From positions 148,136 to 212,135 of the forward strand of contig NZ_LMTS01000004.1 in NCBI RefSeq assembly GCF_001541225.1: a stretch of DNA of 64,000 nucleotides. The letters are read 5' to 3'. Below the pieces are notes generated by a model. The model saw nothing but the letters and a program-made list of their open reading frames with translations, did not search any database and was not told the DNA's origin. Positions 26,837 through 35,454 of the stretch are shown here, one piece after another; position 1 is the stretch's first letter; each line of letters begins with the position of its first letter. This stretch comes from Variovorax sp. WDL1 (GTDB taxonomy: Bacteria; Pseudomonadota; Gammaproteobacteria; Burkholderiales; Burkholderiaceae_C). Made by a program: the position numbers and the translations under genes.

Positions 26837-27023
26837 AGGTGTCTCCTGTTCCGATGGCGATGGCCACGGCAACAGGAAGTGTGGTGACCTTGGGCCGCAC
26901 AGTCATTGGATTTGTGCTGCGCACTCTTTAGCTTTCCTAAAGAGTTCCAAGCGTGTAGTTCTGCTAAAGCGAGAGCAGCCAAACTGCAAGGACGGGCGCC
27001 ATGCGCACGCGCATACTGAATGA
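26837..27023. promoter_or_regulatory. Divergent promoter region with a 9-bp inverted repeat
   Basis: A perfect inverted repeat, ACTCTTTAG-CTTTC-CTAAAGAGT, spans 26923-26945 between the divergent DUF35 and PrpF genes. The half-site CTAAAG recurs at 26964-26969. This is the layout of a regulator operator serving both directions. The regulator is unknown; the LysR gene at 31726-32685 is a candidate by proximity. Confidence 0.5.
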
Positions 27024-28169
27024 ATGAAAGAACAAATAGGCGTTCCGGTCACATTGATGCGCGGCGGCACAAGCAAGGCTGTTTTTCTCGCACAGCGTGA
27101 CGTGCCGTCCGATCCGCAAGCGCTGCAGCAATTCCTTCTGGCACTGTTCGGCAGCCCGGACGTGCGCCAGATCGACGGGCTTGGAGGCGCCGACATCCTC
27201 ACGAGCAAATGCGCAATCATTGGGCCGCCGTCACGACCCGACGCAGACATCGACTACACCTTTGTGCAGATCGGGATCGATCAGCCAAGCGTGAGCTTCG
27301 AGATCGTCTGCGGCAACATTTCATCGGCCACCGGGGTCTACGCGCTGCAGGAGCGATTGATTCCCGTGCAGGAGCCCGCCACCACCGTGCGAGTGCACAA
27401 CACCAACACCGGCAAGATTCTGCGCATGGTGGTGCAATGTGCGCACGGCGAACCGCGCGTGGAAGGTGACACCGAAGTGGATGGGGTGCCCGCCAAGGGC
27501 GCCGAGGTCGCGTTGGACTACTCCGGTACCAGCGGCGCCACCACGGGCAGATTGCTGCCCACCGGGCAGGCACGTGATTCGGTCTACGTCTCAAAACTCG
27601 GTCGTGAGATACCCGTCTCGATCGTCGATGTGGGCACGGCGTGTGTGTTCATCCGCGCGGCGGATCTGGGCGTCACCGGCACGGAGCTTCCTGGTCAGCT
27701 CAGTTCCGATATCTACGAAATGGCCGAGGAAGTCAGGCGCTGGGCCGCCAATCGTTGCAACCTGCCAGCGTCGGGAACCCTCACGCCCTACCAGATCCTC
27801 ATCAGCGCAGCGCGAGACTACCGAACCATCGGCGGCGATCGAATCGTCAAGTCATCGGAGATCGATTTCGTTGCGCGCATGGTCCTGAATGGCGGCGCGA
27901 TGCACAAGGCTTTTCCAGGCGGTGGCTCGGTCTGCCTTTCCGTGGCAGCACAGATCGCAGGGACGATTCCTGCTGAGGCGCGAGGCAGTCATGCCGGCCC
28001 GACGCGCATCCGCATCGGCCATCCGAGTGGTGTGATCGGAATTTTTGCGAGCGTGGCTCGCACTGCCGACGACGACTGGACGGTTCGAGAAGTGCACTTC
28101 ACTCGAACCGCTCGGCGGCTGTTTGATGGAACCGCCTACGTGAGGCGAGCTCTCCTCGAAGTTGGTTGA
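27024..28169 (+). CDS. PrpF-family isomerase/tautomerase
   Basis: A 381-residue protein with the two-fold diaminopimelate-epimerase-like architecture of PrpF/4-oxalomesaconate tautomerase. The N-terminal signature is PVTLMRGGTSKAVFL. The core motifs are GLGGADILTSKCAII and EIVCGNISSATGVYA. C-terminal parts include GGGSVCLSVAAQ and RGSHAGPTRIRIGHPSGVI. Relatives isomerise double bonds in unsaturated di- or tricarboxylic acids, which suggests such an intermediate in this cluster. It is followed at 26 bp by an SDR gene. Confidence 0.88.
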   Translation: MKEQIGVPVTLMRGGTSKAVFLAQRDVPSDPQALQQFLLALFGSPDVRQIDGLGGADILTSKCAIIGPPSRPDADIDYTFVQIGIDQPSVSFEIVCGNISSATGVYALQERLIPVQEPATTVRVHNTNTGKILRMVVQCAHGEPRVEGDTEVDGVPAKGAEVALDYSGTSGATTGRLLPTGQARDSVYVSKLGREIPVSIVDVGTACVFIRAADLGVTGTELPGQLSSDIYEMAEEVRRWAANRCNLPASGTLTPYQILISAARDYRTIGGDRIVKSSEIDFVARMVLNGGAMHKAFPGGGSVCLSVAAQIAGTIPAEARGSHAGPTRIRIGHPSGVIGIFASVARTADDDWTVREVHFTRTARRLFDGTAYVRRALLEVG

Positions 28170-28195
28170 TCTCACCGAGCTGCCGAGGCACTGCA

Positions 28196-28975
28196 ATGAT
28201 GACGCAAGATCTTTTTTCTCTGCGAGGCCGCACGGCTCTCGTCACGGGTGGTTCACGGGGTATTGGTCGCATGATCGCCGAGGGATTTCTGGCACAAGGT
28301 GCACGCGTCTACATCAGCGCGCGCAAAGCTGCGGCATGCGATCTGGTAGCTTCAGAACTGTCGAAGAACGGCCATTGCGCGTCGCTGCCGTACGACGTGT
28401 CCACGGTCGTCGGCTGCCAGGCCCTGGCCGCTGCCTACGCGCAGCACGAGACCACGTTGGACATCCTGGTCAACAACGCCGGCGCTGCCTGGGGAGACGA
28501 CTTCGATGCTTTCCCCGAAAGCGGCTGGGACAAGGTGGTCGATCTCAATATGAAGACACCCTTCTTCTTGACGAAGGCGCTGTCCGAACCGCTGCGCGCC
28601 GCGGCCAAGGAGCGTGTGGGGAAGATCATCAACATCGCGTCCACGGATGGCATCGCGCTCAACCCTCAGGAGAATTACTCCTACGTCGCCAGCAAGGCGG
28701 GCTTGATCCACCTGACCCGGCGCATGGCGCTGCGCCTGGCGCAGGACAACATCGCGGTCAGCGCCATTGCACCTGGCGCGTTTCCATCCGAGATGAACCG
28801 CAACGCGCGCGACCGCGGCGACGAACTGTCAGAACACATACCCGCCAAACGCATCGGCACTTCAGAGGACATCGCGGGCGCGGCGATCTTCTTGGCGTCG
28901 CGTGCAGGTGACTACGTGATGGGCGCTACCCTGGTGGTGGACGGTGGTGTGACCCACGCCCGCGCCTACAGGTGA
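28196..28975 (+). CDS. Short-chain dehydrogenase/reductase
   Basis: A 259-residue SDR with the cofactor motif LVTGGSRGIGRMIAEGFL, LVNNAGAAWG, and catalytic residues in NIASTDGIALNPQENYSYVA followed by SK. The 15-residue spacing between Ser and Tyr is slightly wider than usual. The frame opens at 28166, but the ATG at 28196 with an upstream GAGG fits better. Cotranscribed with the PrpF gene. Confidence 0.88.
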   Translation: MMTQDLFSLRGRTALVTGGSRGIGRMIAEGFLAQGARVYISARKAAACDLVASELSKNGHCASLPYDVSTVVGCQALAAAYAQHETTLDILVNNAGAAWGDDFDAFPESGWDKVVDLNMKTPFFLTKALSEPLRAAAKERVGKIINIASTDGIALNPQENYSYVASKAGLIHLTRRMALRLAQDNIAVSAIAPGAFPSEMNRNARDRGDELSEHIPAKRIGTSEDIAGAAIFLASRAGDYVMGATLVVDGGVTHARAYR

Positions 28976-28998
28976 GTTGAAGGGGCGGCGGAGCGGCC

Positions 28999-29025
28999 GC
29001 CTGGGCCGGTTCCGGTGCACCCAGG
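28999..29025. terminator. Possible hairpin between convergent genes
   Basis: CCTGGG (29000-29005) pairs with CCCAGG (29020-29025), with an inner CCGG/CCGG. It lies between the convergent SDR and acyl-CoA synthetase genes. There is no T-run on either side, so it is a weak candidate. Confidence 0.25.
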
Positions 29026-29051
29026 GTCACGGAATGCCTGGCCACGACGTG

Positions 29052-30599
29052 TCAGATCAGCCTTGTCTCCCGCTCCCAATAGGGCGCACGCAGCTTCTTC
29101 TTGTCGATCTTCCCGAATGGCGTCGTCGGCAGTGCGTCCGCAAAGATGATTTGCTTCGGCGCGATCAACGATCCCTTGCGCTCCCGGACATAGGCGATCA
29201 AGTCAGCGGCCTCGGCTTCGGCCCCGGCCCGCAGCACGACAAACGCAGCGACGGCTTCACCCCACGTCGCATGGGGCACGCCGATCACGGCGGCCGAAGC
29301 GACTGCGGTATGGGCGGCCAGAACGTCCTCGACCTCTCGCGGATAGACGTTCGAGCCTCCGGATACGATCATGTCCTTCTTCCGGTCCACGATCGACAGG
29401 CGGCCACGCGAATCGAGAAAACCTATGTCCCCCGTGTGCAACCATTCACCCGCCAGGGCCTCCTGGGTGGCTTCAGCCTGCTCCAGGTAGCCTTGCATCA
29501 CCGACGGGCTTCGCACGCAGATCTCGCCGATGTCGCCAGCGGCGACCGGCTCGTTGCTGTCGCCAAGAATCGCGATCTCGGCCGTCGCCATGGGGTAGCC
29601 GCATGCTGCCAGCGACGACGGGTCGTCGAGATCATGATCGCCGCGCCGCAGAACCGCGATGGGGGTGCATTCCGTCTGCGCATAGACTTGAGAGAAGACC
29701 GGGCCAATGCGTTGAATGGCTTGCCGCAGACGGTCCGGCGCTATGACGGATCCCGCGTAGACGACCAGCTCGAGACTGCTGAGGTCAAACGCCTCGAGTG
29801 GGGCCTCCAGAAGCTTGTAGATCATCGTGGGGACCATCAAGGTCGCACTGATGCGTTCGCGCTGGATGGTCTCCAGGACCCGCCCTGCGTCGAACTTCTT
29901 CATCAGATGGACGGTGCCTCCGCGCATCAGCGTCGGTGCGATCAACTGCCCTGTGACATGGCTGATCAGCGCGATGGCCAGGTACTGCACGCCGTCCGGC
30001 AGCTCCAGTTCGCTGTTCATGGCGATGGCCATGAGCGCGACCTGACCCGCCTCTCGCACGATGGCTTTCTGGCGGCCGGTCGTGCCCCCGGTGAAGTTCA
30101 GCGTGCCGATGTCGGTGGCGCTCGCTCGCTCGACGGGTTCGGCGTGTTCGTGTGCAGCAACGAGCGATAGAAGATCGACACCGGAACCTGCTTCCCCCAC
30201 ACAGAAAACTGAAACGTCAGGAAGCGCCAGGACGATTTCATGAGCCCGGATTTCGAATGCGTCGCTGTCGATGATCAAGACCGACGCGCCCACGTCGGTG
30301 ATCTGGGCGACCTGGGAGTCCAGCGAACTGAGCGGATGCAGCCAGCTGGTGGCAGCGCCGAGCCCCTGGACCGCGACGGACGCACACCAGGTTTCGTACC
30401 GGTTCTCCGTCAGCAACGCGACGCGCGCGCCCCCACGAACCCCCTGGGAACTCAGCACCGCCTGAGCTTTCCCCATGAAGTCGATGACGTCTTGGTAGCG
30501 GACCGCCACTTCCCCCTGGCGAAAGGCGATGCGGTCCGGATACCTGCGCAGGGCACGCAGTACCAAGGAGAAGAAGGTGGGAGGTTGATGCAGCTTCAT
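29052..30599 (-). CDS. AMP-dependent acyl-CoA synthetase/ligase
   Basis: A 515-residue adenylate-forming enzyme that would activate a carboxylic acid with ATP and CoA. It shows the phosphate-binding loop LNFTGGTTGRQKAIV, the adenine motif YAQTECTPIAVL, the hinge LHTGDIGFLDSRGRLSIVDR and the following KKDMIVSGGSNVYPREVED. The C-terminal catalytic lysine is in TPFGKIDKKKLR. It is encoded downstream of a Bug receptor gene on the same strand (24-bp gap). Confidence 0.92.
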   Translation of the reverse strand: MKLHQPPTFFSLVLRALRRYPDRIAFRQGEVAVRYQDVIDFMGKAQAVLSSQGVRGGARVALLTENRYETWCASVAVQGLGAATSWLHPLSSLDSQVAQITDVGASVLIIDSDAFEIRAHEIVLALPDVSVFCVGEAGSGVDLLSLVAAHEHAEPVERASATDIGTLNFTGGTTGRQKAIVREAGQVALMAIAMNSELELPDGVQYLAIALISHVTGQLIAPTLMRGGTVHLMKKFDAGRVLETIQRERISATLMVPTMIYKLLEAPLEAFDLSSLELVVYAGSVIAPDRLRQAIQRIGPVFSQVYAQTECTPIAVLRRGDHDLDDPSSLAACGYPMATAEIAILGDSNEPVAAGDIGEICVRSPSVMQGYLEQAEATQEALAGEWLHTGDIGFLDSRGRLSIVDRKKDMIVSGGSNVYPREVEDVLAAHTAVASAAVIGVPHATWGEAVAAFVVLRAGAEAEAADLIAYVRERKGSLIAPKQIIFADALPTTPFGKIDKKKLRAPYWERETRLI

Positions 30600-30623
30600 A
30601 CGGCTGGAAATCTCGATCAGTTC

Positions 30624-31598
30624 TCAGTCCAGCCTGATCTTGCTGTGCGAGATCAGATCCGACCAAAGTGCCTGCTCGCGCCCCAGATATTGCGCGAAGG
30701 AATCCCTCGAGCCGCCCACGGGTTCGAGCCCCAATGCCTCCAGACTGCGCTTGCGGAATGCGGCATCGGCCAGGATCTTGTTGACCGCGACATTGACGCG
30801 GTCGAGGACCGCGGAGGGCGTGCCTGCCGGGGCCGTCATACCGATCCAGTTCTCGCCGGAGAAGTCAAACTTCTGTTCGCTGATGGTCGGGACGCCAGGG
30901 AAGAAGTCGGAGCGCTTTTCGCCCATCACGGCGATGGCCCGTAGCTTGCCGGAATCGAGGTATTGCGCCACGGCGACGTGCGCCAGCATCGCGGACTGCA
31001 CATCACCCGCCAGGAGGGCCTGCATCAGGGGCGCCGACCCGTTGTATGGCACGTGGGTCAGGTGGGTTCCGAACACACGGTTGTATTCGGTCAGGAACAC
31101 GTGCGAGGTACTGCCGGTGCCGAAGGTCCCCCAGTTGATCTTGCCGGGGCTCGCCTTGTCCAAGGCAGCCAGTTCGGTGAGGTTCTTCGCACCGACGCTG
31201 GAGGAGACGACGATCGCCGCCACCATGTTCGCCATGCGGACCACGGGAACGAGATCGGCCTTCGGGTTGTATGAAAGCTTCGAATACAGCTGTGGATTGA
31301 GCGACATGATGTCGCCATTGCTGATGCACAGCGTGTAGCCGTCGGCCGGGGCTTTGGCACACCGGGTGGTCCCGATGATCCCATTCGCTCCAGCCCTGTT
31401 GTCGATCACGACGGGCTGCCCGAGCTCCTTGCTCAGAGCCTCGGCCATGGGGCGGGCGAAGTTGTCCAGCACGCCGCCAGGTGGATACGGAACGACCAGC
31501 TGCACCGGCCGCGAGGGCCACGCCTGGGCGAACCCGGTTTGCAGCGTCACAGCGAGGGCCGCAGCCATGGCGACCTTTGCGCCCAATCTGAAATTCAT
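30624..31598 (-). CDS. Bug-family periplasmic receptor
   Basis: A 324-residue secreted binding protein. The signal peptide (MNFRLGAKVAMAAALAVTLQ) ends near GFAQA-WPSRPV. The Bug signatures VQLVVPYPPGGVLDNFARPM and VVIDNRAGANGIIGTT are clear. It is the second Bug gene of this cluster and precedes the acyl-CoA synthetase gene, so it may deliver the acid that the synthetase activates. Confidence 0.92.
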   Translation of the reverse strand: MNFRLGAKVAMAAALAVTLQTGFAQAWPSRPVQLVVPYPPGGVLDNFARPMAEALSKELGQPVVIDNRAGANGIIGTTRCAKAPADGYTLCISNGDIMSLNPQLYSKLSYNPKADLVPVVRMANMVAAIVVSSSVGAKNLTELAALDKASPGKINWGTFGTGSTSHVFLTEYNRVFGTHLTHVPYNGSAPLMQALLAGDVQSAMLAHVAVAQYLDSGKLRAIAVMGEKRSDFFPGVPTISEQKFDFSGENWIGMTAPAGTPSAVLDRVNVAVNKILADAAFRKRSLEALGLEPVGGSRDSFAQYLGREQALWSDLISHSKIRLD

Positions 31599-31725
31599 TG
31601 TCGTCTCCAGTTCTTGAAGTTGTCAGCAGGCGCACGGCGCCTTCAGGCCCGAATAATCGCGAGGGGCCGGCCTCCTGGCAATTCACGATTGGAAAAGAGC
31701 AGTTTCGCCCTGATTAATCCGCCTG

Positions 31726-32685
31726 TCAGTTGGCAGCGCTTTGGCTATCGCGCGCGTCTGCGCGCAGCATCTCGACGAAGTCACGGACGAAGGGGGGCAG
31801 TTCTTCCGAATTCCGGATGCAGATGTACTGCGGCCGGATGGACCACTCGTCCTCCAGTTCGACGATGCGGATGTTCATGGACTTCGCATGGCGCACGGCC
31901 GGCAGGTGGGTGAGCACCCCGACGCCGATTCGTGCCTGAACCATCCGGCACAAGGCCTCGAAATTCCCTACCTGGGCGCGAAGACTGATGTGTCGCCTGA
32001 GCATTTCGGCCTGCTGCTGCAAGAACGCGTGCAGGGTGCTCGTCTGGGATAGTCCGACGTGATCGAAGTCCAGCGTCTCCTCGAACGACACGGCCCGCCT
32101 TTCGGCAAGTGGGTGTCCAGAGGGAACGGCGAGCACCATGTGGTCTGTGCGGTAGGGATAGATCTCCAGCCCCGAAGTGCCGACGTTTTCCAGGATCACG
32201 CCGACATCGACCACGCCCTCCGCAACCGCGCGGACGATGTCGCTCGACAGGCGCTCGCGCAGGTCGATGCTGGTTCGAGGCCGGGTTGCAAGAAAGCGTT
32301 CGATCACCGAGGGCAGAAACTCGCTGATGGCCGTCGTGCTGGCCATGATGCGCAAGCGTCCGTCGACGCCCTCGGAGATATCGAGCATCTCGCCGCGCAG
32401 CTGTTCGATCTGCTCCAGGATCAGCCGCGAGTGCTTGATCATCGTCTGGCCCGCGCTGGTCAGCGTCAGACCCTTGCTGGTGCGGTTGACCAGGCGCGTG
32501 CCGACCGATTGTTCCAGCTGCTTGATCCGATTGCTCGCAGCCGGCAGGGAGGTGTGGACCTGTTCGGCCGCACGCGTGAGGCTGTTCGTGTCAGCGATGC
32601 GCACCATCAGCCGCAGGTCGGCCAGATCGAAGTGGACCGAGCGCCTGGGGCCGCCCTGCTGTCGGGGTGGGGTGCTGTCTACCAT
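31726..32685 (-). CDS. LysR-family regulator
   Basis: A 319-residue LysR regulator with the DNA-binding helix region LMVRIADTNSLTRAAEQVHT followed by PAASNRIKQLEQSVGTRLV, then a periplasmic-binding-like effector domain (DGRLRIMASTTAISEFLPSV). It is divergent from the deacetylase gene across 143 bp, so it may control that operon, itself, and perhaps the Bug/synthetase genes downstream. Confidence 0.9.
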   Translation of the reverse strand: MVDSTPPRQQGGPRRSVHFDLADLRLMVRIADTNSLTRAAEQVHTSLPAASNRIKQLEQSVGTRLVNRTSKGLTLTSAGQTMIKHSRLILEQIEQLRGEMLDISEGVDGRLRIMASTTAISEFLPSVIERFLATRPRTSIDLRERLSSDIVRAVAEGVVDVGVILENVGTSGLEIYPYRTDHMVLAVPSGHPLAERRAVSFEETLDFDHVGLSQTSTLHAFLQQQAEMLRRHISLRAQVGNFEALCRMVQARIGVGVLTHLPAVRHAKSMNIRIVELEDEWSIRPQYICIRNSEELPPFVRDFVEMLRADARDSQSAAN

Positions 32686-32828
32686 CGAAACGACGAAATT
32701 CCGGCTGCGTCTTCACCGTTCGACTGCCGCCGCTTTTCCATGATGAAAGTCATCTTTCGGTTTGTTGAATAGACCTGCGAAGCCGCAACAACGATGCTCG
32801 GCGATCGTCAACCAACTCGCCGCGAATC
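32686..32828. promoter_or_regulatory. Divergent region between LysR and deacetylase genes
   Basis: Contains overlapping short dyads around 32742-32757 (GATGA-AAG-TCATC and GAAAG-TCAT-CTTTC). This is suitable for a LysR site, but short enough to be chance. Confidence 0.3.
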
Positions 32829-33845
32829 ATGCAAAGCACCCCCGGCATCCGCGAGCCACATGTGCCCGTCTCACCCCTGGGCAGACTGAAGATCGCCATC
32901 ACGATCGACGACATGCTGCTGCTCCGAGGCGTCCCGATGGCTCCCGGGCACAGTGTGCCATCAAACATTCGAGCCATGATCGCGGCCCTGAAGGCGCATC
33001 GCGTGGCCGGGGTGTACCAGTTCTCCAATACCGCACCCTTGGAAGATGACGAGAGCCTGCTCAAGGTTTTCGACCTGTGGGTCGAGAGTGGCCACCATGT
33101 CGCCAATCACACGCACAACCATCCGCCGCTCAACTGGTTGGACGCGGACACCTACGCGCGCGACATCGAACAGGCTGAGAAATACCTGGGCCGCTACATC
33201 AACCAGGCGCCGCGACGCTGCTTCCGGTTCTGCATGGATCTCTGGGGCGACACGGCGTGCAAATGCGATGCGATCCTGGACAAGCTCGAAGGCATGGGCT
33301 ACACGCCGATCCCGGTGAGCATCGGCTTTCACGACATTCGCTGGAACGCGGCGTACTGCCGCGTACTGAAGCGCGGATCAGCCGAGGACGCGGCCCAGAT
33401 CCGCGGCGCCTATGTCGAGAGCGCGCTGCACGAGCTGCGCACCCATGCAGCGAACGCGAGAGCGGTCTTCGGTCGAGATCCGATCCACATCTGGCTGATC
33501 CATGGCACGTCCATCGCCGCTGACTGCCTGGAGCAGATTCTGGATGGCTTTCGGGCGGCGGAGGTCGACTTCGTGTCACTCGATGAAGCCATGGGCGACC
33601 GCATGAACGCCGAAATTCCTCCGCGGGTGAGCCCCGAATTCATCTTTCAGGTCGAGAAGTGGGCGTTGGCGCTGGGTGTCCCGGTCACGGACCGCATGCC
33701 CTCGATCCTGGACGACATCGAGAAGCTGTATCCCGCGCCCGGCGAAATGCAGGCGGAGATCACTTCGCGCATGCGCGAGCACATCGCGGCCGCCACGGGC
33801 GCCGAGATCCGGCCCATTCCTCTTTATCCCGAATATCAGAGCTGA
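32829..33845 (+). CDS. Polysaccharide-deacetylase (NodB) fold hydrolase
   Basis: A 338-residue metal-dependent NodB-homology protein. The metal aspartate motif is T25-I-D27-D28 (usual form TFDD) and the histidine pair is H94 and H98 in NHTHNH. No signal peptide is visible, so it is probably cytoplasmic, unlike wall-modifying deacetylases. Its place 16 bp before an enoyl-CoA hydratase gene and opposite a LysR gene suggests catabolism, for example hydrolysis of an amide, formyl or cyclic C-N bond. The true substrate cannot be told from sequence. Confidence 0.78.
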   Translation: MQSTPGIREPHVPVSPLGRLKIAITIDDMLLLRGVPMAPGHSVPSNIRAMIAALKAHRVAGVYQFSNTAPLEDDESLLKVFDLWVESGHHVANHTHNHPPLNWLDADTYARDIEQAEKYLGRYINQAPRRCFRFCMDLWGDTACKCDAILDKLEGMGYTPIPVSIGFHDIRWNAAYCRVLKRGSAEDAAQIRGAYVESALHELRTHAANARAVFGRDPIHIWLIHGTSIAADCLEQILDGFRAAEVDFVSLDEAMGDRMNAEIPPRVSPEFIFQVEKWALALGVPVTDRMPSILDDIEKLYPAPGEMQAEITSRMREHIAAATGAEIRPIPLYPEYQS

Positions 33846-33861
33846 CCCAGTAGAGACTTCC

Positions 33862-34773
33862 ATGCAGACCACATCCTTCGACCCTACCGCCTACGACGGC
33901 TTGCGCTACGAGCATCTCACGCCGGACATCGTGAACATCGCGATGTCGCGACCGGCCGTGCGCAACGCGCAGAACATGGAGATGACCTATGCGTTGAACG
34001 CAGCGTTCGACCGCGCTGCGCAGGACGACGCAGTCAAGGTCATCATCCTCTCCGGCGACGGCGATCATTTTTCGGCTGGGCACGACATGGGTGGCGACCA
34101 CCACAGGACCTGGCGTGACTTCCGCACGGTGGGTACCTGGGCTGCTTTCGACGGGCCCGGCGTCGAAGGTCTCTATGGACGCGAAAAGGAGATCTACCTG
34201 GAGATGTGTGAACGCTGGAGAAACCTGGCCAAGCCGACGATCGCGGCGGTGCAGGGCTCCTGCGTGGCAGGCGGACTGATGCTTGCCTGGTGCTGCGATC
34301 TGATCGTCGCGGCTGAGAACGCCCGGTTCCGCGATCCCACACTCGAGTTCGGCGTGGCGGGCGTAGAGTTCTTCATGCATCCCTGGGAGCTGGGCGCCCG
34401 CAAGGCCAAGGAATGGCTGATGACCGGCGATTGGCTGGGCGCTCAGGATGCGAAGCAGTGCGGCATGGTCAACCAGGTGTTCCCGACAGAGGCCCTGATG
34501 GAAAGCGCGCTGGACCTCGCCAAGCGAATCGCCAACAAGGGGAGCTTCGTGCTCAAGGCCGTCAAGGAGTCCGTGAACCACGCGCAGGATGTCGGCGCGC
34601 GTCGCAACGCCATGATGCACGCCTTCGGCCTGCACCAGCTTTCGCACCACCACAACAAACAGCAGTGGGGATTGCTGGTTGATCCGAAGGGCATCCATCC
34701 AGCACTTCGCGAAAAGATCCGCGTCCGGTTCAATTTGCCGGTACTGCGGACGGGGGACCGGACAACCTCTTGA
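33862..34773 (+). CDS. Enoyl-CoA hydratase/isomerase family protein
   Basis: A 303-residue crotonase-fold protein, longer than the usual 260. Oxyanion segments are HFSAGHDMGG and VQGSCVAGGLMLAWCCDLIV. A C-terminal extension after VKESVNHAQ continues with HHHNKQQWGLL. The ATG at 33862 is used; the frame opens upstream inside the deacetylase gene. Last gene of the second catabolic cluster. Confidence 0.88.
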   Translation: MQTTSFDPTAYDGLRYEHLTPDIVNIAMSRPAVRNAQNMEMTYALNAAFDRAAQDDAVKVIILSGDGDHFSAGHDMGGDHHRTWRDFRTVGTWAAFDGPGVEGLYGREKEIYLEMCERWRNLAKPTIAAVQGSCVAGGLMLAWCCDLIVAAENARFRDPTLEFGVAGVEFFMHPWELGARKAKEWLMTGDWLGAQDAKQCGMVNQVFPTEALMESALDLAKRIANKGSFVLKAVKESVNHAQDVGARRNAMMHAFGLHQLSHHHNKQQWGLLVDPKGIHPALREKIRVRFNLPVLRTGDRTTS

Positions 34774-34811
34774 CCGGCTGATGTCGGAGCGCACTTAAAA
34801 CTGCTGTCCCA

Positions 34812-34844
34812 GGGGGTTCAGGCGGTTTGTACCCCCTTCTTTGT
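34812..34844 (+). terminator. Possible terminator of the hydratase operon
   Basis: GGGGGT (34812-34817) pairs with ACCCCC (34831-34836) across a 13-base loop, followed by TTCTTTGT. Position about 40 bases after the hydratase stop fits. The stem is short. Confidence 0.4.
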
Positions 34845-34916
34845 ATCCCCACTTGGCGCGGGCAGTCACCGGATTTCAGTGTATGCCTCCGGACACGATT
34901 CGCCAATTTCCCCAAT

Positions 34917-34953
34917 GAAAAAGGGCGTCCGGTGGATGAAACCGGACGCCCTT
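34917..34953 (-). terminator. Strong intrinsic terminator, best on the minus strand
   Basis: A perfect 13-bp stem (34921-34933 with 34941-34953, AAGGGCGTCCGGT) and 7-base loop. Read on the minus strand the stem runs into TTTTTC, a proper U-tract. No leftward gene now ends here, so it probably belonged to a lost gene. Confidence 0.65.
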
Positions 34954-35164
34954 GGACGTTTTGTTGGTCGTGTGAAACCGATCTAAAGATCGTCGTCAAC
35001 CCGCATGAATCCTTGACTTCACCTGATTCGATTTTCATTTGTTCCCCGTTCTGTTCCCCGGTGACGCTGTCGCTACGGGCTCCGTGCCAGCATGCCATCC
35101 ACGGCCACACGAAAATCTGATTCTGGTGCAAACGAGTGCATACTGATTGCATGACGTCATGGTC

Positions 35165-35260
35165 ATGAATGCCGTGCTGCAACAGGCCTTCGTCGAGGAG
35201 TTTCGCGAGCCGAACACACCTTACCTGTCTCCGCATCGAGTCGCGCGCGAGTGCGCTCAA
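35165..35260 (+). pseudogene. Possible N-terminal remnant of a small antitoxin-like gene
   Basis: Reading from ATG 35165 gives MNAVLQQAFVEEFREPNTPY and then LSPHRVARE. This resembles the start of Xre/MbcA/ParS-type antitoxins, which have a short lead, then a helix beginning SPxxVA. After about 30 residues the reading becomes unstructured. A CATGACGTCATG palindrome at 35150-35161 sits where such genes keep their autoregulatory operator. Weak. Confidence 0.25.
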
Positions 35261-35454
35261 CCCGGCCACACGCGGCTGCAGGGTTGGCGCAGCGCTGTGG
35301 CCAGCCACCCTGACGGTGTAACGGGCCGGCGTTCGCAGCAAAGGCTGCCCGTTCCCAGATCGCTTCGGGCGCATCTCCAACCTATGACCAAGACTAGCTC
35401 GACCGTTGAGCCACCTGCCATCGATAATTCCCGGCAACGACGGAGGAGCTTGCG

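Larger units (their letters stand above)
34774..35454. other. Boundary region between catabolic genes and defence island
   Basis: The 681 bases hold no confident gene. They contain a GGGGGT/ACCCCC stem at 34812-34836 followed by TTCTTTG, a perfect 13-bp-stem terminator at 34921-34953, a tandem TGTTCCCCG repeat at 35040-35060, and the palindrome CATGACGTCATG at 35150-35161 just before a decayed short ORF. The mixture looks like the worn edge of a mobile or inserted segment. Confidence 0.5.
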
